Part shown: positions 50,940 through 60,084 of the stretch, piece after piece
How the letters are laid out: every line of letters starts with the position of its first letter
Position numbering within the stretch: position 1 is the stretch's first letter
Assembly: GCF_000737715.1 (NCBI RefSeq)
Contig: NZ_JPRN01000012.1
Coordinates: 62,001 to 126,000 of the forward strand
DNA from: Chryseobacterium sp. JM1
Lineage (GTDB): Bacteria > Bacteroidota > Bacteroidia > Flavobacteriales > Weeksellaceae
Reading direction: 5' to 3'
Length of the DNA stretch: 64,000 bases
Notes under the pieces: generated by a model
The model's input: only the letters and a program-made list of their open reading frames with translations
The model's database searches: none
What the model was told of the DNA's origin: nothing
Made by a program: the position numbers and the translations under genes

Positions 50940-51389
50940 TCAAATCACCTCCACAATCTCCTGATGAATATTATTCAGGGTAAAGGCATCTCCCGACTTC
51001 ATTCCCATCATTTTTTTAGCCATGGGACTTTCAGGGGAAATAGCGTAGAACCGGTCGCCTTCAAAAAAGAATTCTCCCAATGAAACTGAAATATAGAAAC
51101 GCGCCTTGTTGGTGATTACCAGGGAACCCAGCTGTATTTTTTCTGTGGGTGTATTCAGAACTTTTGACATATTTCTTTTAAGATCATTCAAAGCTCCGAG
51201 CTGGCGCTGCATCTGGTAGATCTCCTCCTGCATTTCCTCTCTCATGCTGTCATACTTCGGGGTCTTTTTTATATCACGACTTGCTTCCAGGGTAAACTCT
51301 ATAAAATTTTTAAGTTTTTCTATTTTCTCAGAGATAACTGTTTTGACATAATGTCTTATATCACTTTTCACAAATACGATCTTCTCCAT
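50940..51389 (-). CDS. GreA/GreB-like C-terminal domain protein
   Basis: 149 residues from ATG 51389 (MEKIVFVKSDIRHYVKTVIS). An N-terminal helical part (FIEFTLEASRDIKKTPKYDS, MQEEIYQMQRQLGALNDLKR) is followed by a GreA/GreB-type C-terminal domain (KIQLGSLVITNKARFYISVS, GDRFYAISPESPMAKKMMGM, GDAFTLNNIHQEIVEV). The helical half could form a short coiled coil as in GreA, but the acidic finger tip is not obvious, so cleavage-factor activity is uncertain. An in-frame start at 51458 would add 23 residues of AT-rich leader and is less likely. Confidence 0.75.
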   Translation of the reverse strand: MEKIVFVKSDIRHYVKTVISEKIEKLKNFIEFTLEASRDIKKTPKYDSMREEMQEEIYQMQRQLGALNDLKRNMSKVLNTPTEKIQLGSLVITNKARFYISVSLGEFFFEGDRFYAISPESPMAKKMMGMKSGDAFTLNNIHQEIVEVI

Positions 51390-51460
51390 AAATCTAATCT
51401 TTACATAAAGATAATAATTTTTTAAAATACTCATTACCCTGAATTCGAGAAACATCATAA

Positions 51461-51487
51461 AAAAAGCCCTGTATTTCTACAAGGCTT
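51461..51487 (-). terminator. Hairpin after the SRPBCC gene
   Basis: AAGCC...TGTA / TACA...GGCTT imperfect stem followed on the minus strand by TTTTTTATG, 8 bp past the stop. Confidence 0.6.
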
Positions 51488-51494
51488 ATGTTGT

Positions 51495-52025
51495 TTATTT
51501 TTCGGAAATCTTTTTAAGGTCTCCCAGCCCCTGATCCAGTATCCCTGTCATATTCATATCCATCATAGGTTTCATAATCTTCATCATGGCATTCAGTTCA
51601 TTGTCTATTGTCCATGTGACTTTTGTTCCGTTTCCTTCGGGAGTCAGAACAAATTTTGCAACGGCATCGCCTTCAAAAGGTTCGATAAAATGAAGTTTGG
51701 TTATGAATTTATCATTCGGCACCGTTTCTGTCACCGACTGCTCGCCCTCTCCTACTTTGCTGTTGCCTTTCCAGTGGTAAGAATCTCCTACTTTATCACC
51801 GGCTCCGGAATAGGTGATCACAATATCCTTATCCGCTTTTGAAAATGGATCCCAGACATTGTATTCTTTTAATGAGCCTACGTGCTGCCATACTTTCTCT
51901 TTTGGTGCGTTGATCACCACAGATCTTTCAAGATGATGGTTTTTATCGAAAGCCAGTATCGCTACAATTGCATAGATTACGGCCAAAAGGATGATGAAGC
52001 CAAGAATTTTTAAGAGTGTTTTCAT
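51495..52025 (-). CDS. SRPBCC/START-like protein with N-terminal membrane anchor
   Basis: 176 residues. One N-terminal membrane segment (LLKILGFIILLAVIYAIVAIL), then a polyketide-cyclase/SRPBCC domain: HLERSVVINAPKEKVWQHVG, YNVWDPFSKADKDIVITYSG, SYHWKGNSKVGEGEQSVTET, FVLTPEGNGTKVTWTIDNE. The domain is a hydrophobic-ligand-binding fold; ligand unknown. The anchor suggests the domain sits at the periplasmic side. It is divergent from the M3 peptidase gene across 254 bp. Confidence 0.85.
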   Translation of the reverse strand: MKTLLKILGFIILLAVIYAIVAILAFDKNHHLERSVVINAPKEKVWQHVGSLKEYNVWDPFSKADKDIVITYSGAGDKVGDSYHWKGNSKVGEGEQSVTETVPNDKFITKLHFIEPFEGDAVAKFVLTPEGNGTKVTWTIDNELNAMMKIMKPMMDMNMTGILDQGLGDLKKISEK

Positions 52026-52188
52026 AGTTTTGATATTTTGAGTTATTTGTTTTATTCTTTAACCTTAAAATTCTGAGAGACAGATCAATGTCCATACTCA
52101 ATATTTCGTGGTTTTCTGTTTTCAAAATTAGTCATTCCACCCTCGCCGCCTCTTTTCATATGACAAGATTATTAAAGATAAAGCATTT

Positions 52189-52221
52189 TTGTCACATCCG
52201 GATATCCGGGCATTATTTTTG
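52189..52221 (+). promoter_or_regulatory. Promoter of the M3 peptidase gene with a palindrome in the spacer
   Basis: TTG (52189-52191), 22-nt spacer and TATTTTTG (52214-52221) fit the Bacteroidota consensus. The spacer contains the perfect 12-bp palindrome CCGGATATCCGG (52198-52209), a possible operator. Confidence 0.55.
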
Positions 52222-52279
52222 CGCTTTTCACGTGTGATTCCCAATGAATCATTAAATTTACTTACCTAAAAATCGAAAA

Positions 52280-54316
52280 ATGAATATTTTAACAGAAAAA
52301 TTTACTACACCATATCATGCAGCGCCTTTCAGCGATATTAAAAATGAAGATTTCCTTCCGGCCTTCAAAGAACTGATCAAACAGTCTGAGGATGAAATCA
52401 ATACTATTGTCAGTAATTCAGAAGCCCCGACTTTTGAAAATGTGATTGAAGCACTGGCTTATTCAGGAGATCAGCTGGATGTGGCTTCAAGTATTTTTTT
52501 CAATTTAAATTCTGCGGAAACCAGTGATGAGATTCAAAAGATCGCTCAGGAAGTTTCCCCTCTTTTAACTGAACATTCGTCCAAGATCTCTCAAAACGAA
52601 GCTTTATTTAACAAGATCAAAAAAGTATACGACGATAAGGAAAAATATAACCTGAATGAAGAACAGGAAATGCTGTTGAACGAAACATATAAAGGTTTTG
52701 TAAGAAGCGGTGCCCTGCTGAATGAAGAAGACAAGGAAAAACTACAGAAGATCAATATGGATCTGTCTTTAAAATCCCTGCAGTTCGGACAAAATGTATT
52801 GGCTTCTACCAATGTTTATTTTAAACATATCACCCGTAAAGAAGATCTGGCAGGAATCCCGGAAGCTATTCTTGACCAATATGCCGAAGAAGCTAAGGAA
52901 AGAGAACTGGAAGGCTGGGTGGTTACCCTTCAGTATCCAAGTTATATTCCGTTCATGACGTATGCGGAAAACCGTGAATTGAGAAAGGAAATCGCTTTGG
53001 CGAGCGGGAAAAAATCTTTTGACGGTGGAGAATTTGACAACCAAGAACTGATTAAGGAGCTTCTGCAGTTAAAACAGCAAAAAGCTGAATTATTAGGTTA
53101 TCAAAACTATGCAGACTATGTTCTGGAAGAAAGAATGGCCAAATCTCCGGTGAAAGTGATTGACTTTTTAAATGAACTTTTAACAAAAGCAAAACCTTAC
53201 GCAGACAAAGAAATTGAAGAGTTACGTTCCTTGGCCAAAGCTGACGGAATTGAAGACTTGCAGGGCTACGACCATGCTTTCTACGCTGAAAAACTCCGTA
53301 AGCAGAAATATGACTTTAACGATGAAGAACTGAAGCCTTATTTCCCGCTTGATCAGGTACAGGATGCTGTTTTCGGATTGGCAGGAAAACTTTTCGGACT
53401 TCGTTTTGAGGAAAGAAATGATATTCCAAAATACCACGAGGATGTGAAGGTGTATGAAGTTTTTGAGTCAGGAAAAGATTCAGCAGAAGAGCATTTCAAA
53501 GCTTTACTGTATGTAGATTATTTCCCTAGAAAAGGCAAAAGAGCCGGTGCATGGATGACCAGCTATAAAAATCAGTATAAAAAAGATGGTGAAAATTCCC
53601 GTCCTCATATCTCTATCGTCTGCAATTTCAGCAAGCCAACGAAAGATACTCCAAGTTTACTGACTTTCCAGGAAGTGACCACTCTGTTCCACGAATTCGG
53701 ACATGCGCTTCACGGAATGCTGGCTGAAACCCAATATCCAAGTCTTTCCGGAACGTCTGTGAAGTGGGATTTTGTAGAACTTCCTTCTCAGTTTCTGGAA
53801 AATTTCTGCTACGAGCCTGAGTTCTTAAAAACATTCGCTAAACATTATAAGACCGGTGAAGTACTTCCGGATGAAAAGATTGAAAAAATTGAGCAGTCTA
53901 AAAGTTTTATGGAAGGTTACCAGACCATGAGACAGCTTGGTTTCGGGCTTCTGGATATGAACTACCATACGAAAGTTGAAGAGTTAAAAGGTGAAAGCGT
54001 GAAGGCGTTTGAAGATAAATATACAAAAGCGACCACTCTTTACCCGATCAATCCTGAAACAGCGATGAGCCCTAGTTTTTCCCATATTTTCCAGGGAGGA
54101 TATTCTGCGGGATATTATTCTTATAAATGGGCGGAAGTTCTGGATGCAGATGCGTTCCAGTATTTTAAAGAAACCGGAATTTTCAATCCTGAAACGGCTG
54201 CAAAATACAAAGTTCTTCTCTCCTCAGGTGGAACCAAAGATCCCATGGAACTGTATAAAAGTTTCAGAGGAAGTGAACCGAAGGTGGAAAGCTTATTGAA
54301 GAGAGCATTTGGATAA
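52280..54316 (+). CDS. M3-family zinc oligopeptidase (Dcp/OpdA type)
   Basis: 678-residue cytoplasmic metallopeptidase; E. coli OpdA and Dcp are 680. The catalytic motif is HEFGH in EVTTLFHEFGHALHGMLAET, followed by the third ligand Glu in KWDFVELPSQFLENFCYEPE. The N-terminal opening (TPYHAAPFSDIKNEDFLPAF) and C-terminal YSAGYYSYKWAEVLDADAF fit. It has no signal peptide. Known relatives cut oligopeptides or release dipeptides in the cytoplasm. A terminator follows at 54347-54376. Confidence 0.93.
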   Translation: MNILTEKFTTPYHAAPFSDIKNEDFLPAFKELIKQSEDEINTIVSNSEAPTFENVIEALAYSGDQLDVASSIFFNLNSAETSDEIQKIAQEVSPLLTEHSSKISQNEALFNKIKKVYDDKEKYNLNEEQEMLLNETYKGFVRSGALLNEEDKEKLQKINMDLSLKSLQFGQNVLASTNVYFKHITRKEDLAGIPEAILDQYAEEAKERELEGWVVTLQYPSYIPFMTYAENRELRKEIALASGKKSFDGGEFDNQELIKELLQLKQQKAELLGYQNYADYVLEERMAKSPVKVIDFLNELLTKAKPYADKEIEELRSLAKADGIEDLQGYDHAFYAEKLRKQKYDFNDEELKPYFPLDQVQDAVFGLAGKLFGLRFEERNDIPKYHEDVKVYEVFESGKDSAEEHFKALLYVDYFPRKGKRAGAWMTSYKNQYKKDGENSRPHISIVCNFSKPTKDTPSLLTFQEVTTLFHEFGHALHGMLAETQYPSLSGTSVKWDFVELPSQFLENFCYEPEFLKTFAKHYKTGEVLPDEKIEKIEQSKSFMEGYQTMRQLGFGLLDMNYHTKVEELKGESVKAFEDKYTKATTLYPINPETAMSPSFSHIFQGGYSAGYYSYKWAEVLDADAFQYFKETGIFNPETAAKYKVLLSSGGTKDPMELYKSFRGSEPKVESLLKRAFG

Positions 54317-54346
54317 TCATCAATGATTATTACAATGATTAAAAAT

Positions 54347-54376
54347 AAAAAGAACAGTCAATGGCTGTTCTTTTTT
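54347..54376 (+). terminator. Terminator after the M3 peptidase gene
   Basis: AAAAAGAACAG-TCAATGG-CTGTTCTTTTTT stem and T-run, 31 bp past the stop. Confidence 0.88.
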
Positions 54377-54581
54377 ATTTTATCCACGTTTTAAGAGCCA
54401 GATTGCTATACAGATTGTGTCTTTGATACCAAATACATAAAATTTACAAAAACATATCTTATCACGAGATATTATTGGCGGTTTTCTATTAAATTTGGAA
54501 TCAGCTTTATAATGTTTTGTACCGACAGAATGGGAAACCTGGACTATTGGTGACATTATAGAATCCAAACTAAAAAACTCC

Positions 54582-55121
54582 ATGAAAAAACTCTTCATTC
54601 TCGCCTGTATTGTCATCGTTACCATTGGGCTGCTTTATGCGCTGACCCATTATATCAAAATGGATGGTTTTTCGTTCGCATTCGCTCTGAATTTTATGCT
54701 GATGGCCTGCGTACTTACCTTTACCGAAACTTTGAAAAGCCCTTTAAATTCTTCTTATTTCAGTGAAAAATCGTGGGAAAAGAAAGGGAAAATATATGAA
54801 TCTATCGGCATCCATATGTACAGAACACTATTGGTGAAAATAGGATGGGAAAAACTGAACAAAAAAAGCAAACCGGTAGAAAAAAACACGGAAGCTTTAA
54901 CGAATCTGTATTACCGTACAAAACAGGACGAACTGGGTCATCTGATTATTATGCTGATCGTTCTGGGGTTTACTGTTTTTGTAGCCTACAAGTTTGGTAT
55001 TCTCCGATCTTTATGGTTGCTGGTACTGAATATTCTTCTTAATATCTACCCTATTTTTCTTCAGCGGTATAACCGGCCCAGAATAGCAAGGGCTGTGATT
55101 TTAAGTAAGCGCAGATCTTAG
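54582..55121 (+). CDS. Membrane protein of unknown function
   Basis: 179 residues. Two N-terminal membrane segments (LFILACIVIVTIGLLYALTH and FAFALNFMLMACVLTFTETL), a soluble part with SSYFSEKSWEKKGKIYESIG, HMYRTLLVKIGWEKLNKKSK and TNLYYRTKQDELGHLIIMLI, and a C-terminal pair of hydrophobic stretches (LGFTVFVAYKFGILRSLWLL, NILLNIYPIFLQRYNRPRIA). It is probably a four-helix polytopic protein. No family recognised by me; the RTKQDELGH helix with polar residues amid membrane segments could be a functional site. First of a run of same-strand hypotheticals to 60774. Confidence 0.65.
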   Translation: MKKLFILACIVIVTIGLLYALTHYIKMDGFSFAFALNFMLMACVLTFTETLKSPLNSSYFSEKSWEKKGKIYESIGIHMYRTLLVKIGWEKLNKKSKPVEKNTEALTNLYYRTKQDELGHLIIMLIVLGFTVFVAYKFGILRSLWLLVLNILLNIYPIFLQRYNRPRIARAVILSKRRS

Positions 55122-55162
55122 ACAAAGTAGATTTTCATCCGTAAAAAGCACCCCATAATCTC

Positions 55163-55588
55163 ATGAACATACAGGAACAAATCAAAGAATATATCAACAG
55201 CCAGCCCGAACCCAAATGCAGCGATATGCAGGAGCTACACCGCATAATTCAGGAACTCTCACCCGGATGTACATTATGGTTTCTGGACGGCAAAAACGAA
55301 GACAATAAAACCGTTGCCAACCCTAATATCGGCTATGGATTTCAAACGATGGAATATGCTGGCGGGAAAACCAGGGAGTTTTATCAGATTGGAATCAGTG
55401 CAAATACCACTGGAATCTCCGTATATATCCTGACCATTAAAGATAAGGCTTATTTATCCGAAATCTATGGACAAAAAATAGGAAAAGCGAGCGTCACCGG
55501 ATATTGTATTAAATTCAAAAAACTGAAAGATATCAACATTGATATACTGGAAGCGGCCATAAAGGATGGTTTTGAGGCGAAAAATTAA
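55163..55588 (+). CDS. DUF1801 (YdhG-like) protein
   Basis: 141-residue cytoplasmic protein. The order DMQELHRIIQELSPGCTLWF, GKTREFYQIGISANTTGISV, KDKAYLSEIYGQKIGKASVT and GYCIKFKKLKDINIDILEAA matches the DUF1801/YdhG fold, whose function is unknown. It sits 42 bp after the membrane protein at 54582 and 15 bp before the lipoprotein at 55603, so an operon is likely. Confidence 0.8.
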   Translation: MNIQEQIKEYINSQPEPKCSDMQELHRIIQELSPGCTLWFLDGKNEDNKTVANPNIGYGFQTMEYAGGKTREFYQIGISANTTGISVYILTIKDKAYLSEIYGQKIGKASVTGYCIKFKKLKDINIDILEAAIKDGFEAKN

Positions 55589-55602
55589 ACACTTATTTTA
55601 CA

Positions 55603-56163
55603 ATGAAATTCAAAATTCCGGCCCTTGTTTTTTCTGTATTTTTGTTGAGCTGTTCAAAGGAAAAGATCAAAAGCGAACGGCTACCATTCTCTGTCGATGA
55701 AAATCTGAAGCACAACAAAATTTTCAAGCAGATGGAATCTGAAAATGAAATTCAGATGATGATTGAATCTGAACCTCCCAAAAGCAAAAAGACAACAAAA
55801 CTTATTTTCAATGAAAGCAGTGGGTATGTTTGCGAGCCTGTATTCTGGAAGAACACCGATACGCTCAATATCAATATTGTGAATCATACAGGATTCACTT
55901 CTGGAGGATTCAATATAAACATTTATGACAATAGATATGAGGTTTCACCTTATAGTATGAGTGATGATATAACAGATCATGAAAAACCTTCCACTTTTAA
56001 AAATCCCAAACAAAAACTCATTCTCAACAAATCGTCATATCACCCCAATGATAGTATATATGGATATGTAGAATTTGAAAAAACAGAATATGATTCGTAT
56101 GGAAATGTTATCCCACACAAAGGGAAAGGATATTTCAGAGGGAAGATTGAATATGTAAAATAA
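55603..56163 (+). CDS. Lipoprotein of unknown function
   Basis: 186 residues. Lipobox LLSC in ALVFSVFLLSCSKEKIKSER, mature C-S-K-E-K. The mature domain is beta-rich: TKLIFNESSGYVCEPVFWKN, NIVNHTGFTSGGFNINIYDN, RYEVSPYSMSDDITDHEKPS, and YHPNDSIYGYVEFEKTEYDS. It ends GKGYFRGKIEYVK. Unrelated by sequence to the L lipoproteins of the array. Function unknown. Confidence 0.75.
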   Translation: MKFKIPALVFSVFLLSCSKEKIKSERLPFSVDENLKHNKIFKQMESENEIQMMIESEPPKSKKTTKLIFNESSGYVCEPVFWKNTDTLNINIVNHTGFTSGGFNINIYDNRYEVSPYSMSDDITDHEKPSTFKNPKQKLILNKSSYHPNDSIYGYVEFEKTEYDSYGNVIPHKGKGYFRGKIEYVK

Positions 56164-56254
56164 TTCAGATCATCATTACCAGAAGTTACGATCTCATACC
56201 TTTGTCAGATTTGCGTAGAAATTAAATAATGACCCACATAAACTTCTTTAAAAA

Positions 56255-57376
56255 TTGAAAAAAATACTAAGCTTACTCACCATCATTGTAGCGTCCATCC
56301 ATCTCTATTCGCAAAATACATACGTCTTTATAGGCTCATTTAACAGAGACAAAACCACCGAAGGAATTTATGTGTATAAGCTGGATACCATTAAAGGGAA
56401 ATTATCCAAAGTAACTGCTCTGAAAGGAATTTTAAACCCTTCATTTCTGACCTTATCCGCGGATGGCCGGTATATTTTTGCCTGCACAGAAAGTAAAACA
56501 CCCAATGCAGGAAGTGTCAGCAGTTTTAAATTCAATCCTGAAGATGAGACGCTTACCTTTATCAACAGTCAGAAAAGTGGCGGTGAAAACCCGGTTTATG
56601 TAAGTGCTCACCGGAATGGAAAATGGCTGGTGAATGCCAATTATACAGAAGGCAGCGCTTCCGTTTACCCTGTCTCTGAGAATGGAACTATACAGCCGGC
56701 TGTACAGAATTTTCGGTTTTCAGAAGGAAGTATCAATGAAGGCAGACAGGATAGGTCACACGTTCATGCTGCTGTTTTCTCTCCGGACTTTGATCATTTA
56801 TTCCTAACCGATCTGGGAGCGGATAAAATCAGATCCTATACATTTGACAGTGATCAAAAAGAGCCTCTACAAACGGCGAAACAGCCATTCATTCAATCTA
56901 CATTAGGAAGCGGTCCAAGACATTTTACGTTTCATCCCAACGGAAAATTTGCCTACTGTATTGAAGAATTATCCGGTACGGTGAATGCATATCGATATGA
57001 AGATACTGTTCTGACCAGTATTCAAAGAGTCAATACCCATACAGATCAGTATAAAGAAGATTTTGAAAGTTCAGACATCCACATTTCACCGGACGGAAAG
57101 TTTTTGTATGCTGCTAATCGTGGTGTGGAAAATAATATCGCCATTTTTTCAATTTTGGAAGACGGAACTTTAAAGAACGTTGGTTATCAATCGACGATAG
57201 GGAAACACTCCAGAGTATTTGACATTGATGAAACGGGTAAGTTTGTCATTGTGGCCAATGCAGGCAGTGGAAATATTGTTGTATTCAAGCGCGATCCACA
57301 AACCGGGTTATTAAAAAAGACCGGAAACAAAGTGAAAGTTAAAAGTGCTTCCAGCGTGAAAATAAGGAAATATTAG
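56255..57376 (+). CDS. Exported lactonase-fold (6-phosphogluconolactonase-like) beta-propeller
   Basis: 373 residues from a TTG start at 56255; no in-frame ATG or GTG is near and the resulting signal peptide (M-KKILSLLTIIVASIHLYSQ) is convincing. The seven-bladed propeller of the lactonase/Pgl family is clear: YVFIGSFNRDKTTEGIYVYK, NPSFLTLSADGRYIFACTES, NPVYVSAHRNGKWLVNANYT, SHVHAAVFSPDFDHLFLTDL, GPRHFTFHPNGKFAYCIEEL and DIHISPDGKFLYAANRGVE. Members are known to open lactones, but exported ones in Bacteroidota have unproven substrates. A 37-bp gap separates it from the next gene. Confidence 0.85.
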   Translation: MKKILSLLTIIVASIHLYSQNTYVFIGSFNRDKTTEGIYVYKLDTIKGKLSKVTALKGILNPSFLTLSADGRYIFACTESKTPNAGSVSSFKFNPEDETLTFINSQKSGGENPVYVSAHRNGKWLVNANYTEGSASVYPVSENGTIQPAVQNFRFSEGSINEGRQDRSHVHAAVFSPDFDHLFLTDLGADKIRSYTFDSDQKEPLQTAKQPFIQSTLGSGPRHFTFHPNGKFAYCIEELSGTVNAYRYEDTVLTSIQRVNTHTDQYKEDFESSDIHISPDGKFLYAANRGVENNIAIFSILEDGTLKNVGYQSTIGKHSRVFDIDETGKFVIVANAGSGNIVVFKRDPQTGLLKKTGNKVKVKSASSVKIRKY

Positions 57377-57412
57377 CTTTAAGAACTAAACATTTACAAA
57401 CATCAATTTAAA

Positions 57413-57925
57413 GTGAAGATTAAACGCAGTTCCACCCTATTTAATACCATATTATTCATTGCGCTTTTGCTGAATTTAGTCAACCTTAAATTATTTGAAG
57501 AAACCATTATCCCCATAATAATTATTGTCATTTTTTATGCTTTAGGAATTTTGACTTTTATAATCTTCAAAAATAAGCTGGGAGCACTAAGTCCGTGGAA
57601 TCATATTAATAATTTCATCCTTTGTGTCTTTGTTGTAGGGAGTTGTGTTACAGTATCATTTTTAGGCATCAACTACTGTTTCGCTGAGAAAGCAACTAAA
57701 AATAAGACCTATACAATCATCAGAAAAACTGAAATTCCGGGTCCCAAATACAACCGTAGTAAAAAAACACCTGCCGTAATTATTGAAACAGAAAAAAACA
57801 GTACAAAAAGAATAGAATTTAAACGAAGTATGAGAGCAAAAATAGACGAAGCCCATTTCCTTGAATTGGAATTATCCAAAGGTTTCTTTAATTTTAATAT
57901 TATCCGTGGTACAAAACTTAAATAA
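57413..57925 (+). CDS. Membrane protein of unknown function (GTG start)
   Basis: 170 residues from GTG 57413. Three membrane segments (LFNTILFIALLLNLVNLKLF, TIIPIIIIVIFYALGILTFI, NNFILCVFVVGSCVTVSFLG) followed by a basic soluble part of about 70 residues (KTYTIIRKTEIPGPKYNRSK, VIIETEKNSTKRIEFKRSMR). The hydrophobic-to-soluble layout suggests an extracytoplasmic tail domain. No family recognised. It ends 13 bp before the next membrane protein. Confidence 0.6.
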   Translation: MKIKRSSTLFNTILFIALLLNLVNLKLFEETIIPIIIIVIFYALGILTFIIFKNKLGALSPWNHINNFILCVFVVGSCVTVSFLGINYCFAEKATKNKTYTIIRKTEIPGPKYNRSKKTPAVIIETEKNSTKRIEFKRSMRAKIDEAHFLELELSKGFFNFNIIRGTKLK

Positions 57926-57938
57926 AACACCAATTCCT

Positions 57939-58658
57939 ATGATTGAAAAATTCAAAAAAATCTCAGATATCTTTTTAACTGTTATAGGATCTATCGCAAT
58001 TGCAGGCGGAATAGTGTTTTTTGTCTTTATAGAAAACCCGGTCAGGTATTTTTTCTATGCTCTGCTTCTGGTCATTGTGACCAATTTTAAAAGTCTCCGG
58101 AATATCAGAACTGATTTAAAAAAAACAGCTCAGAATCTTCTGATAACAACCGGCCTGATCTATCTCGTTATAATTACCCTGTTATCGCTTTCTCCGTTTC
58201 TGAAAATTCAGGAATTCAAATGGTCTCATCGCGATTGGAAGCCGGTGAATGCCCAAAAGATACAGCCATTGACTTCCTGGGAAAGCGGATATAAGCGGAA
58301 AGGAAATTCTTACGTCAATATTGATTACGAATACCAGTTTAACGGAACACCATATAAAAACTTGGAGCCTGAAGCCTTATACAGATATTATCCGTTTTGG
58401 AACAGAAAAAAGAGCAGGGAACTGGTAGATGAATTTTCAAAATCGGTTTCAGAAAAAATACAGAAAAGGGATTATCTTATTCTCACCAATCCCGATCAGC
58501 CTGAAAAAAGTAAACTATTTTTATCCACCGATTTGTTTTATTTTCAGGGTTCATTATTTTATGATCTGGTAACGGGTCTGGCTGTATTTATCCTGATCTT
58601 TTTAGGAATCATCGGAGCTGTTCTTACATGGTGGGCATTGAAGAGACAACAGAAGTAA
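57939..58658 (+). CDS. Membrane protein, DUF3592-like layout
   Basis: 239 residues from ATG 57939 (MIEKFKKISDIFLTVIGSIA). A longer frame from 57861 overlaps the preceding gene and is less likely. Membrane segments near the N-terminus (TVIGSIAIAGGIVFFVFIE, YFFYALLLVIVTNFKSL, LLITTGLIYLVIITLLSLS) and one at the C-terminus (DLVTGLAVFILIFLGIIGAV) bracket a soluble domain with YVNIDYEYQFNGTPYKNLEP and KRDYLILTNPDQPEKSKLFL, the typical order of DUF3592-like proteins (Y-x-F-x-G strand, V-xNPxNPxxS). Function unknown. Confidence 0.65.
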   Translation: MIEKFKKISDIFLTVIGSIAIAGGIVFFVFIENPVRYFFYALLLVIVTNFKSLRNIRTDLKKTAQNLLITTGLIYLVIITLLSLSPFLKIQEFKWSHRDWKPVNAQKIQPLTSWESGYKRKGNSYVNIDYEYQFNGTPYKNLEPEALYRYYPFWNRKKSRELVDEFSKSVSEKIQKRDYLILTNPDQPEKSKLFLSTDLFYFQGSLFYDLVTGLAVFILIFLGIIGAVLTWWALKRQQK

Positions 58659-58719
58659 AAACTTTACAGGTGAAAGAGATAATCCCAACCTTCTGATTCT
58701 TAATTAAGCTGTAAAAAAA

Positions 58720-59205
58720 ATGAATATCCATTTAATAAAAATAGTAATCTATTTATCAGTAATGCTACTCCAGCTGTTTTTAATCCTGGAAATTGAACGG
58801 TGCTGGCTCCTGCTGAAAGGAAAAAAAAGTGAGACGTCGAAAAAATTACTGGAATTTATACAACTGCCCTTTGTATCAGTGATTAAAAATCAAAAAACAT
58901 TACAGATTGCTTCCTTTTTACTTTATCCGGTCCTGTTTGGAGTACTCACTGCCGGAATCATCCCCTTTTTGAATATGGGGCGGGGAATGAATATCCAATT
59001 AGGTGATCCCTGGGGATATATTGCTATGTTCGGTATCGGATATGTGGGTACGAATATTTTGATACTGATATCATGCATTCATACCAAAATAACTTTTGGA
59101 GCCTCCTCTATTAACCTTACCGCTTTTATGATACTTTTTTATCTGGCTGTATTCATCCTGGTGAATTATTTTCAATTCAGTTTATTCTTGAAATGGAACG
59201 CCTGA
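58720..59205 (+). CDS. Membrane protein of unknown function
   Basis: 161 residues with four predicted membrane segments: IVIYLSVMLLQLFLILEIER, IASFLLYPVLFGVLTAGII, YIAMFGIGYVGTNILILISC and INLTAFMILFYLAVFILVNY. A cytoplasmic loop of about 30 residues (LLKGKKSETSKKLLEFIQLP) is basic. No family recognised. It is 61 bp after the DUF3592-like gene. Confidence 0.6.
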   Translation: MNIHLIKIVIYLSVMLLQLFLILEIERCWLLLKGKKSETSKKLLEFIQLPFVSVIKNQKTLQIASFLLYPVLFGVLTAGIIPFLNMGRGMNIQLGDPWGYIAMFGIGYVGTNILILISCIHTKITFGASSINLTAFMILFYLAVFILVNYFQFSLFLKWNA

Positions 59206-59341
59206 AAAATTATTTTTTCCATCTTCAGGTTCACCTTATATAATTTTCATTAATTTAGTTTTATAAAAAACTTTGGGAACGGCCGCTGTTGCGATATTCA
59301 AACATTTCTAAGCCGTTTTTAACATGTCCTATATCTATCCT

Positions 59342-60073
59342 ATGAAAGAAAATAAATACGACCATTCATCTTTTTTTGAACAGTACGAAAAAATGCTCCG
59401 CTCCCAAAAAGGACTGGAAGGTGCCGGAGAATGGCCTGCGCTAAAAAAAATGCTTCCGGATTTTACAGGAAAAGACGTTCTTGATCTTGGCTGTGGCTTC
59501 GGCTGGCATTGTCGCTATGCTATTGAAATGGGAGCAAAATCTGTGATTGGGGTAGATCTTTCAGAAAAAATGCTTGAAAAAGCGAAAGAAATCAACAGTC
59601 TTGATGGTATTGAATATGTACGAAAAGCTCTTGAAGATCTGGAGTATCCTTCAGAAAAATTTGACATTGTATTGAGCTCACTGACTTTTCATTATGTAGA
59701 ATCATTGGATACACTTATTCATCATATTTATCAGTGGCTGAAACCCGGCGGACATTTCGTGTTTTCTGTGGAACATCCCGTTTTTACAGCACAGGGAAAA
59801 CAGGATTGGACATATGGTGAAAATAATGAAAAACTGCACTGGCCGGTTGACCGTTATTTTTTAGAAGGAAAAAGAGACACCACATTTTTAGGAGAACATG
59901 TAATAAAATACCATAGAACACTGTCTTCTTATCTGAACACTTTGCTGAAACAGGGTTTCAAAATTAATGAACTGATTGAGCCGGAGCCTAGTGAAGAAAT
60001 GCTGAAAGAATTTTCTGATATGAAGGATGAATTGCGCCGTCCTATGATGTTGCTGATCTCAGCAGAAAAATAA
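59342..60073 (+). CDS. Class I SAM-dependent methyltransferase
   Basis: 243 residues from ATG 59342 (MKENKYDHSSFFEQYEKMLR). SAM-binding motif I is in VLDLGCGFGWHCRYAIEMGA, then GVDLSEKMLEKAKEIN, FDIVLSSLTFHYVESL and WLKPGGHFVFSVEHPVFTA. It resembles small Bacteroidota/Firmicutes methyltransferases of the Methyltransf_11 group with unknown acceptor. An in-frame ATG at 59324 would add six residues; neither start has a strong ribosome binding site. A zinc-ribbon protein follows 11 bp later. Confidence 0.85.
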   Translation: MKENKYDHSSFFEQYEKMLRSQKGLEGAGEWPALKKMLPDFTGKDVLDLGCGFGWHCRYAIEMGAKSVIGVDLSEKMLEKAKEINSLDGIEYVRKALEDLEYPSEKFDIVLSSLTFHYVESLDTLIHHIYQWLKPGGHFVFSVEHPVFTAQGKQDWTYGENNEKLHWPVDRYFLEGKRDTTFLGEHVIKYHRTLSSYLNTLLKQGFKINELIEPEPSEEMLKEFSDMKDELRRPMMLLISAEK

Positions 60074-60084
60074 CGGAAAACATT

